From: Bacillota bacterium
GTDB lineage: Bacteria > Bacillota > Sulfobacillia > Sulfobacillales > Sulfobacillaceae
Assembly (NCBI GenBank): GCA_023512105.1
Contig: JAIMAE010000002.1
Location: forward strand, 33,822 to 97,821
Reading direction: 5' to 3'
Length of the DNA: 64,000 bases
Made by a program: the position numbers and the translations under genes
In this document: one piece after another, positions 1 to 9,648 of the stretch
Layout: each line of letters begins with the position of its first letter
Numbering within the stretch: position 1 is the first letter of the stretch
The notes under the pieces: model-generated
The model's input: the letters and a program-made list of their open reading frames with translations, nothing else
Told to the model about the DNA's origin: nothing
Database searches by the model: none

Positions 1-220
1 TCATGAGTCCGTAGGGGGAGGTGTGGTGCTCGTTGAAGACCACCCCATCGTATCCGAGCCGTTCTAATTCCTCCCAAGCTTCCAGGTGCTCGGCATAAGT
101 TTTAATCGCCTCCTCGGGTCGGAAGTAACGTTTGGGTAGAGGCCATGGCAGCTCGCCATCGATCTTAAGATGGTCAAGATGTTCCCGATAGGGCAACAAG
201 TCAAAGACAAATACCTCCAT
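1..220 (-). CDS. LLM-class flavin-dependent oxidoreductase (N-terminal part)
   Basis: The 3' part of this gene lies outside the window; 73 N-terminal residues are visible. The segment GYDGVVFNEHHTSPYGLM is typical of bacterial luciferase-like (LLM) monooxygenases, where the EHH motif follows the second beta-strand of the TIM barrel. Such enzymes use reduced flavin and oxygen to oxidise small organic substrates. The ATG start has a GGAGAA ribosome-binding site about ten bases upstream. It follows the MFS transporter gene by 33 bases and is probably co-transcribed with it, so the transporter may import its substrate (inference). The substrate cannot be told from this fragment. Confidence 0.8.
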   Translation of the reverse strand, partial: MEVFVFDLLPYREHLDHLKIDGELPWPLPKRYFRPEEAIKTYAEHLEAWEELERLGYDGVVFNEHHTSPYGLM

Positions 221-253
221 GGTTTGCTCTGTTCTCCTTCCGTCAGCCGCTGG

Positions 254-1594
254 TTAAGCCTTCTCTACCGCCGACGCCACCTGTGCGCCCGGTTCTGCCT
301 TAAGGTTCATCGCCCACATGGCCGCAATGGCTAAGAGAGCCGGGATCGCAGCCAGGGAAAAGACCGCGGCCATCGGCATTTTGGCGGCGACCATGGCCCC
401 GCCCAGGAGCGGCCCGGCTATCCCACCAAACCGTCCCACGCCGAGCGCCCAGCTGACTCCGGTAGAGCGCACGGTGGTGGGATAGATGCTGGCGGCCAGG
501 CCGTTGAGGCCAAATTGCGCACCTACGATCCCCAGTCCGTAGATTAAAAGCATCAGCATCACCGGAAGAAAGCCGTGGACCTGTCCCAGCAACACCAGGC
601 CGACGGCCCCCAGGAGAAAGCCCGCCACCAACACCCCCTTAGGGCTGCGCAAGTCCGCACCCAGCCCGAGCAGTACGCCCCCTACGGTGGCCGCCCCCTC
701 GATTACCACCAAGCCCCAAATGGCATCGGCCAAGGAGAAGCCGGCCCGCGTCAAAATCACCGTCAGCCATCCGTTGACCAAGTACTGCACCAAGAGGTTG
801 AGGGCAAACATGATCCACAAAAGCACGGTATTTCGGGCACGCCCCCCGTCAAAGAGATGACGGACTGGAAATCCACGCGGGTTTTCCTCGCTCAGGTAGT
901 AGGTGTCGGTATCGTTGAGCGAGGCGGAATGGTCGATGCTGCGCAGCAGGTGAGCGACTGCCCGCGAACGGGTTCCCTGAGCCACCAGAAAGCGAATCGA
1001 CTCTGGGAGCAAGAAGGCCGCCAAAGCCCCGAGCACCAGAGCCGGAATACCTGCCACGTCGACGAACATGGCCCGCCAACCCCATTTCGGGATGATGGCC
1101 TGGGCCAACAACGAGACCACCACCCCGCCGATGGTGATGCCGGTGAAGGCCAAGCTGACCATGGTCTTGCGCAGGCGTCGGGGGGAATATTCGTCCGCCA
1201 GCGGAATCACATTGGGCAAGGATCCGCCCACGCCCACCCCCACTAGAAAACGCAGGAGCAGGAGTGGGCCGACGGCGTTGACGCCGGCAGTGAACAAAGA
1301 AAAAACCCCGTAAAAAGCTGTGGAGATGACCACCACCCACTTACGGCCCACCCGGTCGGCGATGGGCCCCGCCAAGAACGCCCCCACCATGATGCCGAAG
1401 AGGAACAGCGAAGAGATGCTCCCGAGCTCCATAGGCGGAATGCGCCAGGCCTTGGCCACGATCGGCAGCACGCTGCCGATGATGACGATCTCGATACCAT
1501 CAAAGGTGACTATCAACCCGGCCAAGACAACAACCCAAAGCTGTTTAAGACTCATGGGCCGGGAGTCAATCCATTGGGAGACATCGACCGCCAT
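254..1594 (-). CDS. MFS transporter, aromatic acid:H+ symporter-like
   Basis: 446-residue membrane protein with about 12 hydrophobic segments. The loop after helix 2 carries ADRVGRKW, the MFS motif A, and the helix 4-5 region LRFLVGVGVGGSLPN followed by DEYSPRR resembles the PcaK/BenK aromatic acid symporters. The ATG at 1594 is chosen because a TGGAGGAGGT ribosome-binding site sits immediately upstream; an upstream in-frame extension has no such support and looks non-coding. It precedes an LLM-type monooxygenase gene in the same orientation, which suggests a two-gene uptake and oxidation unit (inference). The actual substrate is unknown. Confidence 0.88.
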   Translation of the reverse strand: MAVDVSQWIDSRPMSLKQLWVVVLAGLIVTFDGIEIVIIGSVLPIVAKAWRIPPMELGSISSLFLFGIMVGAFLAGPIADRVGRKWVVVISTAFYGVFSLFTAGVNAVGPLLLLRFLVGVGVGGSLPNVIPLADEYSPRRLRKTMVSLAFTGITIGGVVVSLLAQAIIPKWGWRAMFVDVAGIPALVLGALAAFLLPESIRFLVAQGTRSRAVAHLLRSIDHSASLNDTDTYYLSEENPRGFPVRHLFDGGRARNTVLLWIMFALNLLVQYLVNGWLTVILTRAGFSLADAIWGLVVIEGAATVGGVLLGLGADLRSPKGVLVAGFLLGAVGLVLLGQVHGFLPVMLMLLIYGLGIVGAQFGLNGLAASIYPTTVRSTGVSWALGVGRFGGIAGPLLGGAMVAAKMPMAAVFSLAAIPALLAIAAMWAMNLKAEPGAQVASAVEKA

Positions 1595-2454
1595 GAGACG
1601 ACCTCCTCCAAGACCAAAAGCGGACCGACACGAGCGTGGCGACCTCGGGAAATGAGGCGCAGCCGTGAATCGGCTTGCTAGGCTTGCCAAAGCGTGCACT
1701 ACCCTAAAATAAACCTATAGTTCCCACTTTTAAGCTAAATGGTAATCAATATGGTGGTCAAATATCTCTTTATGTTCCGTTCCATAATGGCACTGTTATG
1801 ACACTCACCGAGTACGCTCCCGATCCCCCTCACCGGTCCCATCGCCCCGCTGGTCCTGGCGACCGTTACCAAACAGGCGCACCCTTTCGACCCGGAGGCG
1901 CGCCATGGGTGCAATACGACCAGAACCAAAACCGGCGGCCACAAGCGCCACCAGCATGCCGACTCGGCAACCGGGCCCGTCTGGTCACGACCGTGATGGT
2001 CGCGCCGGCGAATGCGACGCACCGGGGCACCTCGTCGGCGTCGCTCCGTAGGCGGAAAGCCCCCACGAGGGCATTCCCGCGCCAGGTCCTGGGGAATGTG
2101 GCTTGCTGAACGCTTGCGGGCCAGGCTGCGGTTGGGTCGGCCACCATGGTCTGTGCGCTTGGCCAGAGCGCCCCGCACCACGGGCAGGCGGGCCGTGGCA
2201 TGGAGGCAGGTTGGACCGTCGACCACCACTGCTCCCGCTGGCAAAATAGCTCCCCTAAATCACACCCTCCCTAGCGTCCCTCCGCCCCCCGGTCCCCGGT
2301 GCAGCCGCCGGCGCAGGCATGATTCACGGATGGGCTCATTGCGGTCATAGTGGTAACGTTGTAGATGTGGTACCAAGATATTAGCCGTTAACGCCTGGTG
2401 GAGCCGAGAACCGGCAGGCGACGAACTGGGAATTTTGAGGAGGTCGCAACCGTC
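1595..2454. other. 860-base intergenic region without a confident gene
   Basis: This stretch separates the leftward MFS gene from the rightward nitrilase/BNR gene. Several open frames of 67 to 169 codons exist on both strands, but they are Arg/Pro-rich, lack ribosome-binding sites and resemble no family I recognise. The part from about 1700 to 1800 is noticeably AT-rich and probably contains promoters. A decayed gene is possible but cannot be shown from the sequence alone. Confidence 0.5.
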
Positions 2455-4908
2455 GTGCGGCACAAGTGGACGCGCCGCCAGTTTCTTCTCGCTGGAATCG
2501 GCCTTACCGGGATTTTGGCGGGTGGCGGCTTGGCCGATTGGGTGTTGAGAGCGCCCACCCCGTTGCCTGCACCGCGCACCATGCGACCTCCGTCCTTGGA
2601 CAGCGGTGCAAGCTTTGAGGTGATCGCCGTGGGCTCAAAGCAGGAGCTTTGGACCGCCAGCTCCCCGGACACCTACGCCCAGGCCATGCGGCATTGGCTT
2701 GGCTCCATCCAGCCATCCCCCAGCCTGCCGCGCCTAATCGTATTTCCCGAAGACGTCGGCCTGATCCTCGCCTTCTTAGGACTTCGAGGCGCTCCGGCCC
2801 GCAGACTCCCTTCTTCCACCCTGGCCATGGCCTCGCTCTTGGTCGCCTGGTGGCCAGAGATTTTGGCCATGCGCCAGAGGTTTCCGGACGTCCCGCTGCC
2901 TCCCCACGACCTCCGCCTGTTGTGGTTGGCCTTGGCCAACACCATGGTACCAACGTTTTGGTCTACCTTCGCCAACCTCGCCAGGCAATATCACGCTTAC
3001 GTGGTAGCTTGCATGCCCTGTCCTCCCTTTGAGGTAACGCGCCAACAGTCCGGCTTTCCCACCCAAGTCGCACCTACCGCCCCCGCGGTATACAACACGG
3101 CTTTTCTCTTTGGACCCGACGGCGCCGTGATCGATCAGCTGCGCAAGGTGTACTTGGTGCCGGTGGAACATCAATTGCTCAGCCTCTCCCCGGGTCGCTT
3201 GGAAGAGGTCCACGGCGTGACCCTCCCAGGGGTCGGCAAGGTCGGTGTGGTCATCAGCAAGGATGCCTGGATGCCAGACGTCCTGGACCGCCTGGAGATG
3301 GACGGCGTGGAGATCCTCATCCAGCCTGATGCCAACGACGCCCGGTGGGCCTCCCGCCCCGTGCTTACCGCCTGGCCCCCAGATGGGTGGAAGGCCGGAA
3401 ACTGGGTCTCCGTGCAAAAACACATGGGATTTGAGTTAAGCGTCAACCCGATGATGACCGGAAACCTTTTTGAGCTTCCCTTTGACGGGCAAACCGCCCT
3501 GGTGGCCAAGGTGGCTCGGGTGCCGTGGCTCGGCCAATACATTGGGCAAGCCTCCGAGGGGGGATTTGTAGCAGTCGCACCCTGGGTGGTGCAAGACCCC
3601 GTGAACCAGCCATTGCCTGAGCGCCGCCGCTTCCTGGCCTCGGTGGCCAGTGCCCTGGCCCCGGGTAGCCGCGCAAGCCTGCGCAACCGGTATCAGGCCA
3701 CGGTCATCGTCCACCGGGACGCGCTGAGGCGGGCCCCGCAGCACGACCAGCCGACCCCACTCTTTCCCTGGCGCAAGCGACAAATCCTAGCCGCCCCGGG
3801 AACGGCACACTGGTTGCCCAACCTGGCGAAGAGCTTGGACGGCACCCTCTACCTGACTTTTGTGGCCGCTTACCACGGCCAGACCGTCATCGGCCTTTGT
3901 CGCAGCGACGATGGAGGGGCCACCTTTTCCGAACCCCGCTGGGTTGAACCGGTGCCGTCCGCCTCGCAGTGGCATCCGGTCGTCGCCGCCTGGCCCCAGG
4001 GACGGGTGGCGGTGGCATGGATCGATAACCGGAATGGGGATTGGCAGCTGCGCCTGGCCGCAAGCCATAATTGGGGACAGGACTTCTCCCCAAGCGTCAC
4101 CTTCCCCACCCCAGAAGGTCAACCCTTGGCGACCCGACCATGTTTATTGACTGCGGAGAATGGGAGTCTGCTGGTGGCTTGGAGCGACAATCGCCTGGCC
4201 AATGCCGTGGGCGCCATCTATTTTAGCCGCAGCGGGGACTTTGGAAGATATTGGTCTTCACCGCTGAAGGTCAGCGACTGCCCTACCGAGGTTGTAGGCG
4301 GGGTCGCCTTGGACACCGGCTATGCCTGGAACCCCTCGCTGGCCTGTGACGGAGATGTGGTCGCCTTGGCTTGGCAGGATTTTCGCCCCCTCCAAGGAGA
4401 AGATCGCCGAACCCGGCGCAACCAAATACGCTGGGCAATCAGCCTAGACGGCGGCCACCGCTGGCAGCCGTCCCAGCCGTTGCAACCAGACATGGGAAGG
4501 GAGCAATATGTGCCCCGGATAGGGAGGGTCGGCCCCAAACATTGGGCGGCCGCCTGGGTGGAGCAAAGGTCGACGACCAAAGAAACCTTCCTGGTCACCT
4601 GGATCCAAAACGGCCAAACTTCCCCGGTTAACCGTTTGGGGTCAGGCGTCTTGGGGCTTCCGCCGGCCATGGCCATGACCGAAGACCAAACCGTTTGGGT
4701 GGCCTGGACCACCACCGCAGGCACGCTCGGAGTAAGCCGTGGGGCAGGCGGGCAATGGCAGACGGCCCACGTCGCCCCCAAAGCCCCCGGAAAGCTCCAA
4801 GCGCCGACGCTGGCCACCTTGTCGCCAGGACACCTCGCGATGGCCTGGACCCATTCCGGGCCCCAAAACGCCTCCACCCTGGAAGTGGCCATGGCCCTAT
4901 TCGAGTGA
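2455..4908 (+). CDS. Nitrilase-like domain fused to BNR/sialidase-like repeats, Tat-like signal
   Basis: 817 residues from a GTG start preceded by GAGGAGG. The N-terminus has a twin-arginine-like RRQFLLAG followed by a hydrophobic stretch, suggesting export or anchoring. Residues about 50-390 resemble the carbon-nitrogen hydrolase fold: Glu99 in VFPED, Lys231 in LRKVYLVPVE, but the nucleophile motif reads VVISKDAWMPD, so Ser268 stands where nitrilases have Cys. Residues about 430-810 contain Asp-box repeats of BNR/sialidase type, for example SDDGGATF, SRSGDFGRYW and SLDGGHRW, predicting a beta-propeller. The C-N hydrolase part may therefore be inactive or altered in chemistry, and the propeller may bind a carbohydrate or act as a scaffold. 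The gene stands alone between divergent and unrelated neighbours. The domain calls are fairly sure; the function is unknown. Confidence 0.75.
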   Translation: MRHKWTRRQFLLAGIGLTGILAGGGLADWVLRAPTPLPAPRTMRPPSLDSGASFEVIAVGSKQELWTASSPDTYAQAMRHWLGSIQPSPSLPRLIVFPEDVGLILAFLGLRGAPARRLPSSTLAMASLLVAWWPEILAMRQRFPDVPLPPHDLRLLWLALANTMVPTFWSTFANLARQYHAYVVACMPCPPFEVTRQQSGFPTQVAPTAPAVYNTAFLFGPDGAVIDQLRKVYLVPVEHQLLSLSPGRLEEVHGVTLPGVGKVGVVISKDAWMPDVLDRLEMDGVEILIQPDANDARWASRPVLTAWPPDGWKAGNWVSVQKHMGFELSVNPMMTGNLFELPFDGQTALVAKVARVPWLGQYIGQASEGGFVAVAPWVVQDPVNQPLPERRRFLASVASALAPGSRASLRNRYQATVIVHRDALRRAPQHDQPTPLFPWRKRQILAAPGTAHWLPNLAKSLDGTLYLTFVAAYHGQTVIGLCRSDDGGATFSEPRWVEPVPSASQWHPVVAAWPQGRVAVAWIDNRNGDWQLRLAASHNWGQDFSPSVTFPTPEGQPLATRPCLLTAENGSLLVAWSDNRLANAVGAIYFSRSGDFGRYWSSPLKVSDCPTEVVGGVALDTGYAWNPSLACDGDVVALAWQDFRPLQGEDRRTRRNQIRWAISLDGGHRWQPSQPLQPDMGREQYVPRIGRVGPKHWAAAWVEQRSTTKETFLVTWIQNGQTSPVNRLGSGVLGLPPAMAMTEDQTVWVAWTTTAGTLGVSRGAGGQWQTAHVAPKAPGKLQAPTLATLSPGHLAMAWTHSGPQNASTLEVAMALFE

Positions 4909-5136
4909 GGCCATTCACCGGTTGCCTTCCAGGGCCCTTCCGTTCGCATCCGGAAGGTGGTTAGGCCGACCGGATCAGGAAGGTTCAACCAATCGGCCGG
5001 TGACTTTCAGTTCCCGTCCGTTTACATTGGATATAGCCTCAACTAGGCGGCGGAGCTTGACCCGGGCCGGACCGAAGAAAGAGGCAGCCCATGGATACCC
5101 TAAAATCCGGTACCCGTTTGGGGGGAGTCATCAGGC

Positions 5137-6267
5137 ATGTCTACATCAGACGAAGAGACCCCGCACCTGTTTGACGCCATTGCCAAAGGCTACGATTGGT
5201 GGAGCACGCTCTTGTCGGCCGCCGGCATCCGCGCCTGGCACGGCTTGGCCTTGGAGCTTTTGGACCTCCAGCGCGGCTTATCCGTGTTAGATGTTGGCTG
5301 CGGAACCGGAGGTCCCACCCGAAAAATGGCTCGAGCGGTAGGACCGGAGGGGAAGGTGGTCGGCCTAGACCCTTCGCGAGGAATGTTGGACGTCGCCCGC
5401 CTGGCGCCTGCCGAGGAGGGTTCGGCTCCTTTGGAGTGGATTGAGGGCAGAGCGGAGGCGCTGCCGTTTCCTGACCACACCTTCGACCGAGTCACCGCCC
5501 AGTTTTCGCTTCGCAACACCGGGCATTGGATGGCAGCGCTCCAAGAGATGGTTCGGGTCTTAAAACCCCAAGGACGCCTGTTGGTCCTCGATGTATTGCA
5601 ACCGACCACCACCCTAGGCGCGCTGGCTTTAAAGGGGCTAGAGGCCTCTCTCCACGCCCTGCCCCGCGCGGAGCAACAGTTCTACGAGTGGCTGGGCCTT
5701 TCGGTCCGCCATGCCCCTACGGCGGCCGAATTATCGGACGCCATGGCCGAGCTCGGACTGGAGGATATCCACACGCACTTTTGGCTGGGTGATTTGGTCG
5801 GCGTCGTGTACGGCACGCTGGCCGCCCATCCTGCCCGCCGCTCCTCGGACTTGCCTCCGGTGGTGGTTTGGGCCGTAGACGGGTCTTGGGCCGCCTATCA
5901 AGGCCATCGATGGCTCGTGCGCCACCTGCATCCCGCAGCCCACGTCCACGTGGTCACCGTCATCCCCAACCGAGAGGTGGACACTCCGAGCCAAGCCACT
6001 GAAGCCGCTTTCTGGCGTCAACACTGGGAAGACGCGCAGCTCTCCCTCCAAGGCTCAGGATTCTCGGTGACTGCCACCCTCCTGGAAGGGGAGGTGGGAC
6101 CGCGATTGGTAGAGTATGCGGCTGCGGTGAACGCGTCGGCGCTGTTGCTGGGAAAAAAGTGGCGCAGTCCGCTGGCAGAACAGGTGCTGGGAAGGGTTTG
6201 GGCGTACGTCCTCGAGCGTGCTCCATGTCCGGTGATTGCCTTAAGCTCCCGCCTCCCGTCTCCTTAA
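5137..6267 (+). CDS. SAM-dependent methyltransferase fused to a UspA-like domain
   Basis: 376 residues. Residues about 10-190 are a UbiE/MenG-like class I methyltransferase: motif I LDVGCGTGG (51-59), an acidic residue after VVGLD, and a post-motif segment LKPQGRLLVLDVL. Residues about 235-371 match a universal stress protein domain: a strand starting VVVWAVDGS and an end LERAPCPVIAL. The nucleotide-binding GxxG loop of the Usp part is degenerate (GKKW). The ATG has a GGGGGGAG ribosome-binding site. This domain pairing is unusual; a stress- or nucleotide-controlled methyltransferase is possible (inference). The methyl acceptor is unknown, though quinone-type substrates are common in the family. 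Confidence 0.8.
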   Translation: MSTSDEETPHLFDAIAKGYDWWSTLLSAAGIRAWHGLALELLDLQRGLSVLDVGCGTGGPTRKMARAVGPEGKVVGLDPSRGMLDVARLAPAEEGSAPLEWIEGRAEALPFPDHTFDRVTAQFSLRNTGHWMAALQEMVRVLKPQGRLLVLDVLQPTTTLGALALKGLEASLHALPRAEQQFYEWLGLSVRHAPTAAELSDAMAELGLEDIHTHFWLGDLVGVVYGTLAAHPARRSSDLPPVVVWAVDGSWAAYQGHRWLVRHLHPAAHVHVVTVIPNREVDTPSQATEAAFWRQHWEDAQLSLQGSGFSVTATLLEGEVGPRLVEYAAAVNASALLLGKKWRSPLAEQVLGRVWAYVLERAPCPVIALSSRLPSP

Positions 6268-6298
6268 ACAGCGATCCGTGGGTGGATGCGCAATAACC

Positions 6299-7852
6299 TT
6301 ACGGCCAGGCGATCATCACCGCCCCAAATCGGTCTTCACCCACATAAAGGGGATAAGACAGGAGCGTCATCACCGTCACGTTGTTGCGGATGTAGGTTTG
6401 GACCAACGGCTCCGGCGAATCCGCCGGTCGCTTCAGCGGGGCTCCCAGCTGAGAGAACTCCGCCCGGGTCAGCGCTTTGGGGACCGTCTGCACCGACCAG
6501 GCCATCCCGACCCGACTGCCGCGCACCCAAGTCGGATGGGTCAACAGTCGTTTGAAACGGTTGCGGTCGTCCACCTTGGGATCCCCAGTCAGCGGCAGTC
6601 GGTCGATGTCGACACAGGCAACCACGTAGCCGTTGAGGTCGACGACGCTAAACAAAATCCAGTCGGGATGACGGCTGATAAAGGACTGGACCAAGCGATT
6701 GAGGGTACCCTCCACGGAATCTTCGTAAGGCACGCGAAACCGCGGGGGATCCAGTTTGCCTTTGCCCACCACCTGGGAAACATCGCAATAGGGGGCAAGC
6801 CGACGAATGCTCTGGTCGTCGTAGGGTTCATACTGCCCGACCGCCAGCAGGCTCTCCCGTCGCACCCGACCGCTGGCCACCGCCGCCTCCAACACCTGCT
6901 CAATCTCTTGTGCAGCGGCTAGGGCCTCGCGCCGCGCGGTCGGGAGCACCCCGTCGTACTGGTATTGTCCGAGCTCCTCATACCCGCGTTCCATCCGCCG
7001 GGCCGTCTCCTGGACCTCTGCGGTGATGGCGTGGACCTGCTCGGATACTTGGCTGAACTGCTCAGACAAGGTGTTCATGGTGCCCGCGACCGCCTCCATG
7101 TGGTCGTTTTGGGCCTGGGCCAGCTGGGCGGTGGCCCCGATTTCCCGAGCGGCTTCGGAAATCACCTGGTTGATGACGGAAAATCCCTGATGAGAGCGGT
7201 GCACGGCCGCCCCCAGAGCGACCACCGCCGCCCCTGCCTCCTCGCTCACCGCGCGGGCCACCCCTAGCTGTTGACGCATGGAGTCCAGGTCCTCGCTGAT
7301 GATCTGGGCCTGTTGTCGGGTTTGGTCAGCCAGCTTGCGGATCTCTTCCGCCAAAACGGCAAAACTTCGGCCGTACTGGCCAGCCCGCGCCGCCTCGATG
7401 GCGGCATTGAGGGCCAGCAGGTTGGTGGTGGAGGCGATTTCCCGGATGACATCGCTCAAGCCTAAGATCCTTTCGGCGTGGCTCTGTAAATCGGTCATCG
7501 CCTGGCTAATCCGGCGACTCGCCGTCTCGGCTTGGGCGGCCTGCTCTAACGAGGACTCAGCCACTTGTCCCACTGCGGTGGCTTGGTCGCGCACCTCTTC
7601 GATCTGCGAGGCCGCCTCTTGAAGACGTCCGGCCATTTGCTCCACATCGCGAAACGACTGTGCAGTCGTCTTTTGGGTGGCTTGGACGAGTTGGGCCAGT
7701 TGCTGGACCACGCCGTCGACCGCCATCAGGTCTCGCTCGTTGGTGGCTGCCCGGGATGCCACGTCGTGCATCACCGACTCCAGCACCGGCAGCGACCGCT
7801 CCCAACTTGGCGCCACCATCAAGTTGCTATTTTGGTTCGAATCGCCTGACAA
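6299..7852 (-). CDS. Soluble methyl-accepting chemotaxis protein
   Basis: 517 residues without a membrane segment. Residues about 40-290 form a long coiled-coil signalling domain with the conserved hairpin tip [16 protein letters not shown] (about 143-158) that contacts CheA/CheW. Residues about 300-517 form a C-terminal sensor-like region containing [20 protein letters not shown] and a PAS/Cache-like [13 protein letters not shown] strand pair. The start is a TTG with AAAGGGAGAG upstream. The gene begins 49 bases after fdhD and is in the same direction, so it is probably transcribed with the formate dehydrogenase genes. It may sense a metabolic or redox cue linked to formate (inference). No other chemotaxis genes are in the window. 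Confidence 0.88.
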   Translation of the reverse strand: MSGDSNQNSNLMVAPSWERSLPVLESVMHDVASRAATNERDLMAVDGVVQQLAQLVQATQKTTAQSFRDVEQMAGRLQEAASQIEEVRDQATAVGQVAESSLEQAAQAETASRRISQAMTDLQSHAERILGLSDVIREIASTTNLLALNAAIEAARAGQYGRSFAVLAEEIRKLADQTRQQAQIISEDLDSMRQQLGVARAVSEEAGAAVVALGAAVHRSHQGFSVINQVISEAAREIGATAQLAQAQNDHMEAVAGTMNTLSEQFSQVSEQVHAITAEVQETARRMERGYEELGQYQYDGVLPTARREALAAAQEIEQVLEAAVASGRVRRESLLAVGQYEPYDDQSIRRLAPYCDVSQVVGKGKLDPPRFRVPYEDSVEGTLNRLVQSFISRHPDWILFSVVDLNGYVVACVDIDRLPLTGDPKVDDRNRFKRLLTHPTWVRGSRVGMAWSVQTVPKALTRAEFSQLGAPLKRPADSPEPLVQTYIRNNVTVMTLLSYPLYVGEDRFGAVMIAWP

Positions 7853-7901
7853 CTCGTTTTCTCTCCCTTTCTGGTCTACTTTGCCAGGTCGCCGGTTACC
7901 G

Positions 7902-8699
7902 CTATGCCGGTACGACTACCCGCTGTGGGTGGGTGTAGATGCTAAACTCGGAACCCCGAGCAAACCCGATGGCCGTCACTCCGAGTTCTTCCGCCAACTC
8001 CACCCCTAAACTGGTGGGGCCGGCATTGGAGACGATGACCCCCCCTCGCATCTTCACCACCTTCAACAACACCTCCGACGAAATGCGACCCGAGAACACC
8101 ACCACCCGGTTGTCTTGCATCTCCCCCAGGCGCAAGGCGTACCCAAACAATTTGTCCAAGGCGTTGTGACGCCCGACGTCGGCGCGGATCGCCAACACCC
8201 GGCGCGGAGGATCGACCAGGGCCGCCATGTGCAACCCCCCGGTGGGGTCTAGGTGATGGCGGTCGGCCAGGATTCCGCTTAAGAATTGGACATCCTCCAC
8301 CGTCAACAGCCCTTCTTGGACCGGAACCGGCCGGGTGGTGGCGGCGTCGGCCTCTAAGTAGATGGCCGGACGACTCTTGCCACAACACACTCCAAGGGCT
8401 CTCCGCCCAAATCGGCTCCACTGCTCCGCGGTGAGGTTCGGCACCCGCACCCACACCTCCTGATCCTCAGGGCGCCATTGCAGGATGCTGACCTCGTCGG
8501 GCTTGCGGATCACGCCCTCAGAAGCCAAAAACCCCAGGACGAGGTCGGGAACGTGGTCCGGGGTGACGGCGATGGTGACAAACTCCGCCCCGTTAAGGTA
8601 GAGCGTCAGCGGCGTCTCTTCGGCCACCGGTTGCAATACCCGTTCCCACCCGGCGGGCGTCCACTTCCACCGCCCCATCGCTCGCTCGATCGTCGCCAC
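7902..8699 (-). CDS. fdhD: Formate dehydrogenase accessory sulfurtransferase FdhD
   Basis: FdhD transfers sulfur from IscS to the molybdenum cofactor of formate dehydrogenase, which is required for activity. Family features include [12 protein letters not shown], the cysteine loop [10 protein letters not shown] (the paired cysteines replace the usual CxxC spacing) and the C-terminal [15 protein letters not shown] and [14 protein letters not shown]. The preferred start is a GTG at 8699 with AGAGAGGA upstream; an ATG at 8678 is the alternative and has a poorer ribosome-binding site. It follows the three formate dehydrogenase genes, fitting a maturation role for that enzyme. Confidence 0.92.
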   Translation of the reverse strand: MATIERAMGRWKWTPAGWERVLQPVAEETPLTLYLNGAEFVTIAVTPDHVPDLVLGFLASEGVIRKPDEVSILQWRPEDQEVWVRVPNLTAEQWSRFGRRALGVCCGKSRPAIYLEADAATTRPVPVQEGLLTVEDVQFLSGILADRHHLDPTGGLHMAALVDPPRRVLAIRADVGRHNALDKLFGYALRLGEMQDNRVVVFSGRISSEVLLKVVKMRGGVIVSNAGPTSLGVELAEELGVTAIGFARGSEFSIYTHPQRVVVPA

Positions 8700-8739
8700 G
8701 TTCCCCAAGTCCTCTCTAGTCGTCCCTGCCAGCTCCGGC

Positions 8740-9648
8740 TTAAGGAGTCGCCGAGCCGCGATCCTGGACGAACTCGAACCCAAACCGCCCCTTGACGCAC
8801 AGGTGGCCCCGTGTGACCTCTCTGTCCAGCGGCGAGGTGACCTTGACAATTCGGTTATCCTGCACGTGCAGCTCTAACGTACATCCTACGCCACAATAGG
8901 GGCAGATGGTGTCGGTGACCGTCTGCCGTTGAGGATCCCAGGTGCCGGCCTCCCGCATCTCGTATTCGCTGCGAAACATCAAGGCGCCGGTCGGGCAGAC
9001 CCCGATGCAGTTTCCGCAGTAGACGCAAGCCGACTCCGGCAACTTGACGTCGTACTCGGTGGAGATGTGGGCGTCGAACCCCCGCCCGGCGACGGCGATG
9101 GCAAAAGTGAACTGGGCTTGGTCGCCACAGGCCTCCACGCACTTGTAGCAGAGAATGCACCGACTGTAATCCCGAACGTAGAGCGGATTGTCCACCTTGA
9201 CGGGTTGCTCGAGGGTAACCGCCGACCCAGGGGTTGGAGCATCCGCGGTATAGGGGGCCGGCTCGCCCCACCGATCCGGCTCGGCACCGTAGGCCTCAAT
9301 CCACCGATGCACCTCCTCGCCGGCCGCCGAGAGGTCGGTCGCGGAGGCCAACAGTTCCAGGACCATCCGGCGGCTCTGGCGCACGCGAGGAGAGTCGGTC
9401 CTGACCTGCATTCCCGGTTCCACCTTGCGCGAGCACGAGGGAACCAGGGCCCGACTGCCCTCCAGCTCGACCACGCAGACCCGACAGACGTTCACCGGGG
9501 CCAGGTTTTCCAAATAGCAGAGCGTCGGCACCTCCACTCCTGCCGCCACGCAGGCTTCGCGAATGGTGCTACCCTCTTCCACCTCTACCGGCCTGCCGTC
9601 GATGCTGACGGTGACGGTCCGACCTTCCACAGCGGCACCGCGGTTCAT
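8740..9648 (-). CDS. Formate dehydrogenase iron-sulfur subunit carrying the Fe4S4 molybdopterin domain
   Basis: 302 residues with the layout of the N-terminal third of an FdsA/NuoG-like protein. A plant-type ferredoxin domain has Cys44, 55, 58 and 72 for a 2Fe-2S cluster. Two 4Fe-4S motifs follow (Cys164/167/170/174 and Cys208/211/214/218). The end is a molybdopterin-oxidoreductase Fe4S4 domain with Cys249, 252, 256 and 284, after which the protein stops. The His-ligated cluster motif common in NuoG is not seen. The rest of the catalytic subunit is encoded two genes upstream at 11498-13453, so the usual single polypeptide is split. It starts with an ATGA overlap to the preceding diaphorase gene and passes electrons between the Mo site and that subunit (inference). 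Confidence 0.88.
   Translation of the reverse strand: MNRGAAVEGRTVTVSIDGRPVEVEEGSTIREACVAAGVEVPTLCYLENLAPVNVCRVCVVELEGSRALVPSCSRKVEPGMQVRTDSPRVRQSRRMVLELLASATDLSAAGEEVHRWIEAYGAEPDRWGEPAPYTADAPTPGSAVTLEQPVKVDNPLYVRDYSRCILCYKCVEACGDQAQFTFAIAVAGRGFDAHISTEYDVKLPESACVYCGNCIGVCPTGALMFRSEYEMREAGTWDPQRQTVTDTICPYCGVGCTLELHVQDNRIVKVTSPLDREVTRGHLCVKGRFGFEFVQDRGSATP

Noticed and set aside
575..1246. Long plus-strand open frame opposite the MFS gene
   Set aside because: It is an antisense by-product of GC-rich coding DNA, is Gln/His/Arg-rich, and lacks a ribosome-binding site.
4980..5005. GGTTCAACC resembling a tRNA T-loop
   Set aside because: No matching T-stem, anticodon arm or acceptor stem can be formed around it.
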